From positions 620,001 to 684,000 of the forward strand of contig NZ_VFMS01000001.1 in the NCBI RefSeq assembly GCF_006715165.1: a stretch of 64,000 nt of DNA, in the 5' to 3' direction. Below the pieces are notes generated by a model. It did not search any database and was not told where the DNA came from. It saw only the letters and a program-made list of their open reading frames with translations. The DNA is from Arthrobacter sp. SLBN-122. GTDB taxonomy: Bacteria; Actinomycetota; Actinomycetes; Actinomycetales; Micrococcaceae. Each line of letters begins with the position of its first letter. Position 1 is the stretch's first letter. Both the position numbers and the translations under genes were made by a program. Positions 8,194 through 16,664 of this stretch are shown piece by piece.

Positions 8194-9162
8194 ATGACTC
8201 CAGCGCATCCGCAGAAGTGGCCCGTCCATGTAGTCCGGGGCGGAGTTGACCAGCAACTCCTCAAGGACTGCCGCGACCTCCTGGCCGCGGCTGAGGAATC
8301 GGATGGAAACCCTTCCATTTCCGAGCAGAGCGTGGTGACCATGCGTGCCGGGGATTCCGCGGAGCATACGCTGCTGACGCTGGCCCTCTATGCGCCCGAT
8401 GAGGACTCAGATCCGGCCACCGGACAGGACCTGGCCGGGTTCGCCGTCGTGGTTGAGGAGCCGGACGGCCACGGCATCCTGGAAATCGCCGTCCACCCCT
8501 CCTACCGGAACCAGGGAGTCGCTGACCGGCTGGTCGGCGCACTCAAGGAAGTCCGGGGCTTTGAGGGGCTGAACGCCTGGTCCCATGGCAACCATGAAGC
8601 CGCCGCCGACCTTGCGGCGCGCTACGGCTACGCGCCGGTTCGTGAGTTGTGGAAGATGCGGATGACGACGGCGGGCGCGGACCTTCCCGACGCCGGCCTC
8701 CCGGACGGGGTTGCCATCCGCGCCTTCGTGCCGGGCAAGGACGAGGACGCCTGGCTGGCCGCCAACAGGAAGGCCTTCGCCCACCACCCGGAACAGGGGA
8801 ACCTCACCCGCGCCGACCTCGAGGCGCGCATGGCGGAGGACTGGTTCGATCCCGCAGGATTCTTCCTGGCGGAGGACCGGGACGGCCGCCTACTGGGCTA
8901 CCACTGGACCAAGATCCACCCGCGGCACGGCTCGCACCCGGCGATCGGCGAGGTGTACGTGGTGGGCGTGACCCCGGAAGCCCAGGGCATGGGCCTGGGC
9001 AAGGCCCTGACCATTGCCGGCATCAAGCACCTCCGCGACAGCGGGCTGAACGGGGTCATGCTCTATGTGGACGCCGACAATGCCGCCGCTGTCGCCCTAT
9101 ACCGGCGGCTCGGTTTCACCCGCTGGGACATGGACGTGATGTATGGACCGGCGGCAGGGTAG
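8194..9162 (+). CDS. mshD: Mycothiol synthase
   Basis: Acetylates Cys-GlcN-Ins with acetyl-CoA, the last step of mycothiol biosynthesis in the cytosol. The 322-residue length and two tandem GNAT domains are diagnostic. The N-terminal domain has LEIAVHPSYRNQGVADRLVG (about 97-116); the C-terminal, active domain has GEVYVVGVTPEAQGMGLGKA (about 252-271), followed by LYVDADNAAAVALYRRLGF. The Q-G-M-G-L-G-K acetyl-CoA loop is the canonical one, while the N-terminal loop is R-N-Q-G-V-A. It lies 34 bases behind glnR as in mycobacteria. Mycothiol use is itself an actinobacterial marker. Confidence 0.93.
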   Translation: MTPAHPQKWPVHVVRGGVDQQLLKDCRDLLAAAEESDGNPSISEQSVVTMRAGDSAEHTLLTLALYAPDEDSDPATGQDLAGFAVVVEEPDGHGILEIAVHPSYRNQGVADRLVGALKEVRGFEGLNAWSHGNHEAAADLAARYGYAPVRELWKMRMTTAGADLPDAGLPDGVAIRAFVPGKDEDAWLAANRKAFAHHPEQGNLTRADLEARMAEDWFDPAGFFLAEDRDGRLLGYHWTKIHPRHGSHPAIGEVYVVGVTPEAQGMGLGKALTIAGIKHLRDSGLNGVMLYVDADNAAAVALYRRLGFTRWDMDVMYGPAAG

Positions 9163-9293
9163 GCAGGGCAGCCATACCGATCCTCTGGAGGGCGTAAAAC
9201 AAGGGCCGTGGGGAAGGTGAATGCTTGTAAGGTTGAAAGGGAACCGCGCGGGGCGGAAGCGCCGGCACCAAAGCGCAAGCTAAAGGAGAAGCC

Positions 9294-11543
9294 ATGAACC
9301 CGGAACCCTCCGGAACAGCTACGTCCCAGGAAGTGGCGGTGCCCGTCCGGGCGCGCTTCGGCTCCTCCGAGGTACCGGCGTCCAGGGCCACCCAGGACCG
9401 CATCGACATTCCCGAGTTCGCCCCGAACCTGCAGCCGGAAGGCGACATCCGGCCGGACCGGTTCCTGGACCGTGAGCTGAGCTGGCTCGCCTTCAATTCC
9501 CGCGTGCTGGAGCTGGCCGAGGACCCCACCCTGCACCTGCTGGAACGCGTCAGCTTCCTCTCCATCTTCGCCTCCAACCTGGACGAGTTCTTCATGGTCC
9601 GCGTCGCCGGCCTCAAGCGCCGCATCGCCACCGGACTCGCCGTCCCCTCGCCCGCCGGCCTGAGCCCCGTCGAGGTGCTGGAACGGATCAGCGAGGAAGC
9701 CCACCGGCTCCAGGAGCGGCACGCCCAGGTCTACGCCGACCAGATCCGTCCCGCCCTGGCCTACGAGCACATCCACCTCATGCACTGGGACGAACTGGAC
9801 GACGCCGCCAAGCAGCAGCTCAGCGTGATGTTCGCGGAAAAAGTCTTCCCCATCCTCACCCCGTTGGCCGTTGACCCGGCCCACCCCTTCCCCTATATCT
9901 CGGGCCTGTCGCTTAACCTTGCCGTGGTGGTCCGGAACCCTGTCAGCGACAAGGAGCTCTTCGCCCGCGTCAAGGTCCCGGACCAGCTGCCGCGCCTGAT
10001 CTCCATTGACGGTCCGCGCGCCGGCGCGATCCCCGGCCGCGTGGCCCGGTTCATTGCGCTTGAGGAAGTCATCGCCGTCCACCTGGACAAGCTGTTCCCG
10101 GGCATGGAGGTCCTGGAGCACCACACCTTCCGCGTCACGCGCAACGAGGACGTGGAAGTGGAGGAGGACGACGCTGAGAACCTCCTGCAGGCCCTGGAGA
10201 AGGAACTGCTGCGCCGCCGCTTCGGCCCGCCCGTGAGGCTTGAGGTCACCCATGACATCAACCCCAACATCCGTGCGCTGCTGATCCGCGAGCTGGGCGT
10301 GGAGGAGTCCGAGGTGTACTCGGTGCCGGCACCGCTGGACCTCAGGGGCCTGTCCGTCATCGCAGCGATCGACCGGGCGGACCTGCACTACCCCAAGCAT
10401 GTCCCGCACACCTCGCGGTACCTGAACGAGTCCGAAACCTCCAAGGCGGCGAACGTGTTTGCCGCGATGCGCCGCCGAGACATCCTGCTGCACCACCCGT
10501 ACGATTCGTTCTCGACGTCCGTTCAGGCGTTTTTGGAGCAGGCAGCGGCGGACCCCAAGGTGCAGGCCATCAAGCAGACCCTGTACCGCACCTCGGGCGA
10601 CTCCCCCATTGTCGACGCCCTGATCGACGCTGCCGAGGCCGGCAAGCAGGTCCTGGCCCTGGTGGAGATCAAGGCACGGTTCGATGAGCAGGCCAACATC
10701 TCCTGGGCCCGCAAACTTGAACAGGCCGGCGTGCACGTGGTCTACGGGATCGTCGGCCTGAAGACGCACTGCAAGCTTTCCCTGGTGGTCCGGCAGGAAG
10801 TGGACGGCCTTCGCCGCTACTGCCACATCGGCACCGGCAACTACCACCCGCGGACGGCCCGCTACTACGAGGACCTGGGCCTGCTGACGGCGAACGAGCA
10901 GGTGGGCGAGGACCTGTCCAAGCTGTTCAACCAGCTTTCCGGCTACGCCCCCAAGTCCACCTTCAAGCGGCTCCTGGTGGCGCCGCGTTCCGTCCGGTCC
11001 GGGCTGATCGACCGGATCGAGACGGAGATCCGCAACGCCCGGGCGGGTGTGCCCGGGCAGGTGCAGATCAAGGTGAACTCCATGGTGGATGAGGCCATCA
11101 TTGATTCGCTGTACCGCGCCTCGCAGGCAGGGGTCAAAGTGGACGTGGTGGTCCGTGGGATCTGTTCGCTGCGCCCCGGCGTTCCCGGTCTGAGCGACAA
11201 CATCACCGTCCGCTCCATCCTGGGCCGGTTCCTGGAGCACTCGCGGGTGTTCGCCTTCGCCAACGGCGGGGACCCCGTGGTGTACATCGGCTCGGCAGAC
11301 ATGATGCACCGCAACCTGGACCGCAGGGTGGAGGCACTGGTTCAGCTGACCAGCGCGGATGACATCAACTACGTCCTTGACCTCCTGAAGCGGTACATGG
11401 CACCGGAAACGTCCAGCTGGCACCTCGACAACGAGGGCCGCTGGACCCGGCACCACCTGTCCGAGGACGGGAAGCCGCTGGAAGACGTCCAGTCCTGGCT
11501 GTTGGCTTCCCGGCCGCGCCAACGCAGCCTGAGCCGGCGATAG
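9294..11543 (+). CDS. ppk1: Polyphosphate kinase 1
   Basis: Reversibly transfers the gamma-phosphate of ATP to inorganic polyphosphate. The 749-residue protein has an N-terminal extension of about 55 residues, then the PPK N-domain starting [20 protein letters not shown], the middle domain, and two phospholipase-D-like C-domains. His511 in [16 protein letters not shown] corresponds to the autophosphorylated His435 of E. coli PPK, and His649 in [11 protein letters not shown] to His592. AAGGAGAAGCC before the ATG is a strong ribosome site. mutT1 starts 9 bases after the stop, as in mycobacteria. A 130-base gap before it holds only its promoter. Confidence 0.96.
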   Translation: MNPEPSGTATSQEVAVPVRARFGSSEVPASRATQDRIDIPEFAPNLQPEGDIRPDRFLDRELSWLAFNSRVLELAEDPTLHLLERVSFLSIFASNLDEFFMVRVAGLKRRIATGLAVPSPAGLSPVEVLERISEEAHRLQERHAQVYADQIRPALAYEHIHLMHWDELDDAAKQQLSVMFAEKVFPILTPLAVDPAHPFPYISGLSLNLAVVVRNPVSDKELFARVKVPDQLPRLISIDGPRAGAIPGRVARFIALEEVIAVHLDKLFPGMEVLEHHTFRVTRNEDVEVEEDDAENLLQALEKELLRRRFGPPVRLEVTHDINPNIRALLIRELGVEESEVYSVPAPLDLRGLSVIAAIDRADLHYPKHVPHTSRYLNESETSKAANVFAAMRRRDILLHHPYDSFSTSVQAFLEQAAADPKVQAIKQTLYRTSGDSPIVDALIDAAEAGKQVLALVEIKARFDEQANISWARKLEQAGVHVVYGIVGLKTHCKLSLVVRQEVDGLRRYCHIGTGNYHPRTARYYEDLGLLTANEQVGEDLSKLFNQLSGYAPKSTFKRLLVAPRSVRSGLIDRIETEIRNARAGVPGQVQIKVNSMVDEAIIDSLYRASQAGVKVDVVVRGICSLRPGVPGLSDNITVRSILGRFLEHSRVFAFANGGDPVVYIGSADMMHRNLDRRVEALVQLTSADDINYVLDLLKRYMAPETSSWHLDNEGRWTRHHLSEDGKPLEDVQSWLLASRPRQRSLSRR

Positions 11544-11552
11544 GCAGCCGCG

Positions 11553-12521
11553 TTGTCGAGCGATGCACTCGTAGCTGACCAGACTGACCACCCGGGAGAA
11601 CCCGTAGCCGTCACCGCGGCGGGTGCCATCCCGTGGCGGGTCAACAAGGACGGCCTGGAAGTGGCGTTGATCCACCGTCCGCGCTATGACGACTGGTCCT
11701 GGCCCAAGGGGAAAATTGACGACGGCGAGACCGTCCCGGAGTGCGCGGTGCGTGAGGTGTGGGAGGAAATCGGCCTCCGGGCGCCGCTGGGGATACCCCT
11801 GCCGCCCATCCATTACCACGTATCATCCGGCCTCAAGGTGGTCTACTACTGGGCGGTCAAGGTCAACGGCAACACCCTGGTCCCGGACGGCAAGGAGGTG
11901 GACAGCGTCATGTGGTGCGCCCCCGAAAAGGCGGCCCGCCTGCTGTCCAACCCCTCCGACGTCGTCCCTCTTGAATTCCTGCGCGACGCGCACGACCGGG
12001 GCACGCTGGACACCTGGCCGCTGCTGGTGCTCCGCCACGCCAAAGCCAAACCGCGCTCATCCTGGAGCAAGGCGGAGGGCGAACGTCCGCTCGCGGCCAC
12101 CGGCACCCGGCAGGCGCAGGCGGTGGGCCGGCTCCTGCAGGCGTGGAAGCCGATGCGGGTGGTCACCAGCCCGTGGCTGCGCTGCGTTGCCACCGTGGCC
12201 CCCTATGCGCGCGCAACGGGAGCCAAGGTGAAGCTGGCGGAAGGCCTGACAGAGCACAAGCACCAGCGCAGTCCGAAGAAGACGGCCGCCGTCATCGAGT
12301 CCCTTTTCGACAAGCAGCGGCCCGTGGTTGTCTGCACGCACCGGCCCGCGCTGCCCACCGTCCTCAAACAGCTGGCGGAGCACATGCCCTCCCACCTGAC
12401 GAGGCTGCTGCCGGCCAAGGAACCCTGGTTGTCCCCCGGCGAAGTGGTGGTGTGCCACGTGGCCAACGGCGGGAGGAAACGGGTTGTGGCGGTGGAGCAG
12501 TTCAAGCCCTTCGACGATTAG
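11553..12521 (+). CDS. mutT1: NUDIX hydrolase with C-terminal histidine phosphatase domain (MutT1-like)
   Basis: A 322-residue fusion as in mycobacterial MutT1. Residues 20-150 form a NUDIX domain whose box fits G-x5-E-x7-R-E-x-x-E-E-x-G-L with G53, E59, R67-E68 and E71-E72. Residues 155-320 form a SixA/phosphoglycerate-mutase-like domain with VLRHAKAKP (Arg161-His162) and a late TCTH-like VVCTHRPALP. Mycobacterial MutT1 hydrolyses 8-oxo-dGTP, 8-oxo-GTP and diadenosine polyphosphates, which sanitises nucleotide pools. The start is probably TTG at 11553, since no ATG or GTG fits before the conserved domain. It follows ppk1 by 9 bases. Confidence 0.9.
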   Translation: MSSDALVADQTDHPGEPVAVTAAGAIPWRVNKDGLEVALIHRPRYDDWSWPKGKIDDGETVPECAVREVWEEIGLRAPLGIPLPPIHYHVSSGLKVVYYWAVKVNGNTLVPDGKEVDSVMWCAPEKAARLLSNPSDVVPLEFLRDAHDRGTLDTWPLLVLRHAKAKPRSSWSKAEGERPLAATGTRQAQAVGRLLQAWKPMRVVTSPWLRCVATVAPYARATGAKVKLAEGLTEHKHQRSPKKTAAVIESLFDKQRPVVVCTHRPALPTVLKQLAEHMPSHLTRLLPAKEPWLSPGEVVVCHVANGGRKRVVAVEQFKPFDD

Positions 12522-12598
12522 GCGCGGACCAGCAGCTTGACCCAAGGCCCTTGCCGGCATTGACTTAGAGGCACGACGCACCGTTCTGGGGGGATTAC

Positions 12599-13108
12599 GT
12601 GCAGGCTGCCACAATCGCTGTTGTCACCGATGTTCCACCAATGGTTCTCCTGTGGCCGTTCCTGCTTGCCAGCGGCGTGTATTTCCTGCTCCGGTCCCTT
12701 ATGCGGGGAGGCAGTGGGAGTGACCGGGTGGCAATCGCGTCCCGGCATGCCTTCTGGGTGGGCCTGGTCGGGTGGCTGGCAAGTTCGTTGTTGCCCGCCG
12801 CCAATGCCGGGATCCTCCCGATGTCCCCCACTGGCACTGCGCCTGCGAACATCCCCACTGCCCTTGCGTGGCCCGTCCTTGGCTGCCTGGCCGTTCATGC
12901 GCTGGGGCAGCTCAGCTACCCCAGAGGCGCCCTAACGCTTCAACAATCCGAAAACCGGCCACGGGTCCGGGATTTTCTCCCGCGCAGGCTCGGTTGGACC
13001 GTCCTAGCCGTCTTCGTGGGGTCCGCCGCGCAGATTCTGTGGACCTCCACCTTGCCTGGCTTCGCCCCACTCCCCTATGAATCTCGGCCCGACGACGGAG
13101 GCGGCTAG
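12599..13108 (+). CDS. Membrane protein of unknown function, N-terminal part
   Basis: 169 residues from a GTG, with four membrane helices: about 12-33, 49-68, 85-104 and 128-148. It ends GGG-stop, and the next frame (from GTG 13115) lies in the same reading frame only six bases after the TAG. Translating through the stop gives ...DDGGG-stop-STVAGDGR..., a hydrophilic loop between helices 4 and 5. This and the following frame therefore look like one roughly 303-residue, seven-helix protein interrupted by a nonsense codon; a TAC or TAT to TAG change would suffice. GGGGGGATTAC upstream acts as ribosome site. No family recognised. Confidence 0.6.
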   Translation: MQAATIAVVTDVPPMVLLWPFLLASGVYFLLRSLMRGGSGSDRVAIASRHAFWVGLVGWLASSLLPAANAGILPMSPTGTAPANIPTALAWPVLGCLAVHALGQLSYPRGALTLQQSENRPRVRDFLPRRLGWTVLAVFVGSAAQILWTSTLPGFAPLPYESRPDDGGG

Positions 13109-13114
13109 TCAACC

Positions 13115-13513
13115 GTGGCCGGAGATGGTCGCATTCCCGGCGCGGCGCTGGCAGGTTATCTCGGCGCCGCCCTGCTGGTGCTGGCGGCTGGAACCCTGGT
13201 TGTCCTGGTCCTGATAACCCGCCGCCGCGCGTTGGCCGGACTCACTTCTATCCAAGATGGACTTCTCCGGACCATCACCATGAACCGTCTGCTCCGGACC
13301 GTCGCCACCGTCGCCGCCGGCCTGGCGGCCATTGCGGGCAACCATGCGGCACGGCCTGATCCAGCGTTCGGAGCCACCAGCTGGCTGAACCCTGCGGGCG
13401 CGCTCAACCTGGCCGTCCTGCTGTTGATGCTGGTCTGGCCCCCGCCCAGGCTGCCAGGCTCACGCGGGCTGCACCCTGGCGCCCCCACCGCGGCCCAGCC
13501 GGCCACGCCGTGA
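13115..13513 (+). CDS. Membrane protein of unknown function, C-terminal part
   Basis: 132 residues from a GTG with three membrane helices: about 10-34 ending LVLITRRRA, 62-80 and 91-110. The tail is Pro/Ala-rich and hydrophilic. It has no convincing ribosome site of its own, shares the reading frame of the preceding gene across a single TAG, and supplies helices 5-7 of what was probably one protein. If translated separately it would depend on re-initiation after the upstream stop. Function unknown. Confidence 0.5.
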   Translation: MAGDGRIPGAALAGYLGAALLVLAAGTLVVLVLITRRRALAGLTSIQDGLLRTITMNRLLRTVATVAAGLAAIAGNHAARPDPAFGATSWLNPAGALNLAVLLLMLVWPPPRLPGSRGLHPGAPTAAQPATP

Positions 13514-13568
13514 TCCCTGTAGGGACGTCCGGCCGCGGGGCGCCCGGCCTCTCCCAACGGCCAGCCAG

Positions 13569-13574
13569 TAGACT
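13569..13574 (+). promoter_or_regulatory. -10 box TAGACT of a leaderless promoter
   Basis: TAGACT ends 6 bases before the thyA GTG, with TGGGGC between. The transcript would begin at the start codon. Confidence 0.6.
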
Positions 13575-13580
13575 TGGGGC

Positions 13581-14384
13581 GTGAGCATCCCTACGCCTTA
13601 TGAAGACCTCCTGCGCGATGTCCTGGTCTCCGGCACCCATAAATCGGACCGCACGGGAACCGGAACCACCAGCGTTTTCGGCCGCCAGATGCGGTTTGAC
13701 CTGGCCAAGAGCTTCCCGCTGATCACCACCAAGCGTGTCCACTTCAAGTCCGTGGCGGTGGAACTCCTGTGGTTCCTGCGCGGCGAAACCAACATCAAGT
13801 GGATGACGGACCAGGGCGTCACCATCTGGAACGAATGGGCGGATGAGGACGGCGACCTGGGCCCGGTCTACGGCGTGCAGTGGCGCAGCTGGCCCACACC
13901 GGATGGCGGCCACATTGACCAGATCGCCGAACTCATCGAGAACCTGAAGTCCAACCCGGACTCCCGGCGCCATATCGTCTCTGCCTGGAACGTCTCCGAG
14001 CTCAACGACATGGCGCTGCCGCCGTGCCACGCGTTCTTCCAGTTCTACGTGGCCAACGGCAAGCTCTCCTGCCAGCTGTACCAGCGATCCGCGGACATGT
14101 TCCTGGGCGTGCCGTTCAACATCGCCTCCTACGCGCTGCTCACCTGCATGGTGGCCCAGCAGGTGGGGCTTGAGCCCGGCGAGTTCGTCTGGACCGGCGG
14201 TGACGTCCACATCTACGAGAACCACATGGACCAGGTCCTCAAGCAGCTGGAACGCGAGCCGTACGAGTACCCGCAGCTGAAGATCACCCGCAAGCCGGCG
14301 TCGATCTTCGACTACACGCTGGAGGACTTCGAAGTGGTGGGCTACCAGCACCACCCCACCATCAAGGCTCCGATCGCAGTATGA
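13581..14384 (+). CDS. thyA: Thymidylate synthase
   Basis: Converts dUMP to dTMP using methylene-tetrahydrofolate. The 267-residue length matches bacterial ThyA. Motifs in order are [12 protein letters not shown] with the phosphate-binding Arg, TKRVHFKSV, the catalytic Cys149 in [31 protein letters not shown], and the C-terminal substrate loop GDVHIYENH. The GTG start is fixed by the -10 box 6 bases upstream. The stop overlaps the ATG of folA (ATGA), giving the classic thyA-folA coupling: ThyA produces dihydrofolate and FolA recycles it. Confidence 0.97.
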   Translation: MSIPTPYEDLLRDVLVSGTHKSDRTGTGTTSVFGRQMRFDLAKSFPLITTKRVHFKSVAVELLWFLRGETNIKWMTDQGVTIWNEWADEDGDLGPVYGVQWRSWPTPDGGHIDQIAELIENLKSNPDSRRHIVSAWNVSELNDMALPPCHAFFQFYVANGKLSCQLYQRSADMFLGVPFNIASYALLTCMVAQQVGLEPGEFVWTGGDVHIYENHMDQVLKQLEREPYEYPQLKITRKPASIFDYTLEDFEVVGYQHHPTIKAPIAV

Positions 14385-14965
14385 GCACCGAAAACTTCAC
14401 CGATCCCCAGTCCTTCACTGAGGAACTGGCCGCCTCCATCACGGGCGTCGGCCTGGTCTGGGCGCAAACCTCCGACGGCGTCATCGGCAAGGACGGGGAC
14501 ATGCCCTGGCACCTGCCCGAGGACCTGAAACACTTTACCCGGCTCACCACCGGGCACCCGGTCATCATGGGCCGCAAAACCTGGCTGTCCTTCCCGGAGA
14601 AGTACCGTCCCCTGCCCGGCCGGACAAACATCGTCATCACCCGGCAGAAGAGCTGGGCCAGCACGCCTGAGGCGGAGGGCGCCGTCGTGGTTCCCTCCCT
14701 GGATGACGCGCTGCTTGAGTCGCAGTTTGTCGACGGCGGCGAGACCGTGTGGATCCTGGGCGGCGGGGAGGTCTTCCGCCAGTCCACGGACCTCGCGAAC
14801 GTCGCGGTGGTCACCACCATCGACGTGACGGCCGACGGCGACACGTTCGCCCCGGAGCTTGGCCCCAGTTGGGAGGCCTCCGCCTCCGTCCCGCCGGACG
14901 GCTGGCTGACCGCCGCCAACGGCACGCGCTACCGATTCACCAAATGGTCACGGACCGAGGGTTAG
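14381..14965 (+). CDS. folA: Dihydrofolate reductase
   Basis: Reduces dihydrofolate to tetrahydrofolate with NADPH. 194 residues, somewhat longer than the usual 160 because of about 20 extra N-terminal residues ([19 protein letters not shown]). The core starts [20 protein letters not shown], then [15 protein letters not shown] carries the catalytic acidic residue, [11 protein letters not shown] binds NADPH, and [11 protein letters not shown] is the second nucleotide loop. The ATG overlaps the thyA stop by 4 bases. The long N-terminus could also mean translation begins further in, but no better start with a ribosome site is visible. Confidence 0.95.
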   Translation: MSTENFTDPQSFTEELAASITGVGLVWAQTSDGVIGKDGDMPWHLPEDLKHFTRLTTGHPVIMGRKTWLSFPEKYRPLPGRTNIVITRQKSWASTPEAEGAVVVPSLDDALLESQFVDGGETVWILGGGEVFRQSTDLANVAVVTTIDVTADGDTFAPELGPSWEASASVPPDGWLTAANGTRYRFTKWSRTEG

Positions 14966-14969
14966 GAAC

Positions 14970-15188
14970 ATGCTGAAGAAACCCGAAACCCTGTTCGTGC
15001 TGGGCTACATGCTGCTGCCGCTGCTGGCGCTGCTCTCCGCGATCGTGGGGCTGACCATGATCCTGGGCGGCAACAAGATCGCCGGTGCCATCGTGCTGGT
15101 CATTGTTACCCAGATCTTCGCCTTCGGCGCGTTCTTCGCGCTGCGGGCGCGGAAGGCTGCCGTCCTGGAGGAGTCAGACCGGCGTTAG
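14970..15188 (+). CDS. Small two-helix membrane protein
   Basis: A 72-residue protein with helices at about 8-30 (LFVLGYMLLPLLALLSAIVG) and 37-58, and a basic and then acidic C-terminal tail RARKAAVLEESDRR. It starts 4 bases after the folA stop, with AGGAACATG-type purines, so it is probably the last gene of the thyA-folA operon. I cannot name a function; the size and layout recall small conserved actinobacterial membrane proteins next to folate genes. Confidence 0.7.
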   Translation: MLKKPETLFVLGYMLLPLLALLSAIVGLTMILGGNKIAGAIVLVIVTQIFAFGAFFALRARKAAVLEESDRR

Positions 15189-15196
15189 CGTATTTT

Positions 15197-15227
15197 GCCG
15201 CGCATGGGCAGGACAACCCATCGCGGC
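15197..15227 (+). terminator. Hairpin after the folA operon
   Basis: GCCGCGCATGGG and CCCATCGCGGC pair with one bulged C around an 8-base loop. There is no T-run after it, so it is a stable hairpin and only a possible terminator separating the folate operon from the WXG100-remnant locus. Confidence 0.4.
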
Positions 15228-15300
15228 AGCTGTGATCCTGCCTTAGGCTGGGCCTGCAGCAGTCTGAACTGCTGCGGGATGAATATTGGGGGAATTCCTG

Positions 15301-15348
15301 GTGGCAGGAACTTTATGGGGTGCCGACGTCGAATCCGGGGACCACTGA
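15301..15348 (+). pseudogene. Remnant of a WXG100-type (toxin-like) gene
   Basis: A 15-codon frame from GTG 15301 reads VAGTLWGADVESGDH-stop. Its first ten residues match the start of the intact WXG100-calpain protein at 61668 (MAGIYGADVAQL), and the DNA is also alike: TTGGGGGAA before the start, then TGGCAGG, TTATGGGG and GACGTCG. After the tenth codon the similarity ends and a stop follows. The stop forms TGATG with the ATG of the next gene, exactly as the intact protein's stop does with its lipoprotein gene. The simplest reading is an internal deletion that kept the start, a few last codons and the stop. It may still act as a leader peptide for coupled translation. Confidence 0.6.
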
Positions 15349-15830
15349 TGGCTCTGGATCCCGCGGTACAAAAGTTGCTGGTAGAGCGACCGTACTTCTA
15401 TGCCACGGGCATGAAACGAACCGTATATGCCTACACGAAGGAAGAGTGGGGCATCGGTGGATCCCAGCCAACCGGTAACTACTCGGTCCATACGACCACC
15501 GGGCTATTCGTGGTGACAGCTCTCATGACCGTCCCTGCCCTGTGGGCACCTCTTATGCTCATCATCGCCCTGGCCAGCCTTAATCTGATTGTGGTTGTCT
15601 TTGGGTTGCTGGCCACCGTCCTCTTTACCGGCGGCTGGCTGCTGGGCATCAAGAATCTTCGCCACGAATGGCGCGCTTCCAGGCTGCGGAGGCTGAAGGG
15701 GCTGCCCAAGCCTCGTTTCGCCCTTACCGACGACCAAGCCCGTGCCTGGTTTGAAGCTAATCCTTCAGGTATCGACATCACCCGCAATAACTTCCCCGAC
15801 AGCACCCGCCCATTTCCCGGGGAGGCCTAA
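15348..15830 (+). CDS. Membrane protein, paralogue 1 of a tandem array
   Basis: A 160-residue protein with an N-terminal cytosolic part containing KRTVYAYTKEEWGIG (about 23-37), two or three membrane helices (about 50-100), and a basic post-membrane segment ASRLRRLKGLPKPRF followed by an extra 30-residue tail. The motif 'K-R-T/V-x...E-E-x-G-I/V' and the basic 'L-R-R-x-K-x-L-P-x-P' segment recur in the next three genes. The ATG overlaps the stop of the WXG100 remnant (TGATG), and GGGGA lies 8 bases upstream. A longer frame from 15195 has no signal. Probable immunity-like membrane protein by position; that role is inference. Confidence 0.7.
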   Translation: MALDPAVQKLLVERPYFYATGMKRTVYAYTKEEWGIGGSQPTGNYSVHTTTGLFVVTALMTVPALWAPLMLIIALASLNLIVVVFGLLATVLFTGGWLLGIKNLRHEWRASRLRRLKGLPKPRFALTDDQARAWFEANPSGIDITRNNFPDSTRPFPGEA

Positions 15831-16261
15831 TGCGACGAAGAATTGATCAGTACAACGACGACCGGGAGCGGCGCAACGACGACGCGTATGCCGAGCACAA
15901 GGCGGCGCTTGCCCGGGGTGAGAAGCGGGTGCTGCGAAAGACCAACACCGGCGAACTGCACAGCTATCCCGCCGATGAAATTGGCTTTTCTCCGGGCCGT
16001 GGACACGTGCAAGTCCAGACGTGGTGGGGCATGGGAATCCTCACCGCCGTCATGGTGGTCCTGGCAGTACTGTCCCTCGTAATACTCCTGACGCCCGTAC
16101 CCGCCGGTGGCCAGCCGTTCTGGGGCGCCCTTGTTCTGACCGCGTTCGGCGTTTCTGGAGCCTGGTACACGTTCGGCATGGCCAGGGATGAGTACCGGGC
16201 CAAAAAGCTGCGCAGGGAACGGCATGCCCCCGAACCAGGAGCAGGACATGTCTCCCAGTAA
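15830..16261 (+). CDS. Membrane protein, paralogue 2 of a tandem array
   Basis: 143 residues: a charged N-terminus (MRRRIDQYNDDRERRNDD), the shared motif KTNTGELHSYPADEIGF (about 41-57), two membrane helices at about 70-90 and 97-118, then the basic segment AKKLRRERHAPEP. It is closest to paralogue 3 (TGELHSY-x-x-x-E-[IL]-G and A-K-[KR]-L-R). The ATG overlaps the TAA of paralogue 1 (TAATG). Expected in the inner membrane with both ends in the cytosol. Function unknown. Confidence 0.7.
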   Translation: MRRRIDQYNDDRERRNDDAYAEHKAALARGEKRVLRKTNTGELHSYPADEIGFSPGRGHVQVQTWWGMGILTAVMVVLAVLSLVILLTPVPAGGQPFWGALVLTAFGVSGAWYTFGMARDEYRAKKLRRERHAPEPGAGHVSQ

Positions 16262-16664
16262 CCCGAAGGACCGACACGAGATGCGCGCTGCAAAGAATAA
16301 CGAGCGGATCCTCCACCCCACGGTGACCGGGGAACTGCACAGCTACTCAAGGGAAGAACTCGGAATAGTCACCGCCAGTTCGCATGCCCAAGTGCGGTCT
16401 GCCACTGGCTTTCTGGTTATGGCTGTCTTCCTCGCCGCCGTCGCAGCCTTCTCCATCCTGCTGGTGGCAGGACCTGCCAGCAGGGGTCAAGGCCCGATGT
16501 GGAGTGCCCTGTTCCTGACCGTGTTGGGATCGGCCGGCACCGTCTACGCCGTTCGGATGGCGAGGATTGCCTCGAGGGCCAAACGCCTTCGCGCGGAGCG
16601 GGGACTCCCCGAGCCCAGCGCCCGCCAGCTGGACTGGAACCAGGACCAGCATGGCCAGGCGTAG
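16248..16664 (+). CDS. Membrane protein, paralogue 3 of a tandem array
   Basis: 138 residues from ATG 16248 (MSPSNPKDRHEMRAAKN), chosen because CAGGAGCAGG lies just upstream; the frame is open to 16188. It carries TVTGELHSYSREELGIV, two membrane helices (about 60-80 and 90-108) and the basic tail AKRLRAERGLPEPSARQ. It overlaps the end of paralogue 2 by 14 bases, the same overlap as between paralogues 3 and 4, which suggests tandem duplication of whole units. Function unknown. Confidence 0.7.
   Translation: MSPSNPKDRHEMRAAKNNERILHPTVTGELHSYSREELGIVTASSHAQVRSATGFLVMAVFLAAVAAFSILLVAGPASRGQGPMWSALFLTVLGSAGTVYAVRMARIASRAKRLRAERGLPEPSARQLDWNQDQHGQA

Noticed and set aside
9163..9293. Pho-box-like direct repeats upstream of ppk1.
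   Set aside because: Fragments resembling GTTCA/ATTCACC appear on the minus strand, but not at regular 11-base spacing.
9063..11819. A 918-codon open frame on the minus strand opposite ppk1.
   Set aside because: It mirrors the third-position GC bias of ppk1; the translation is Gly/Val/Asp/His/Gln-rich without domains, and ppk1 carries all catalytic residues.
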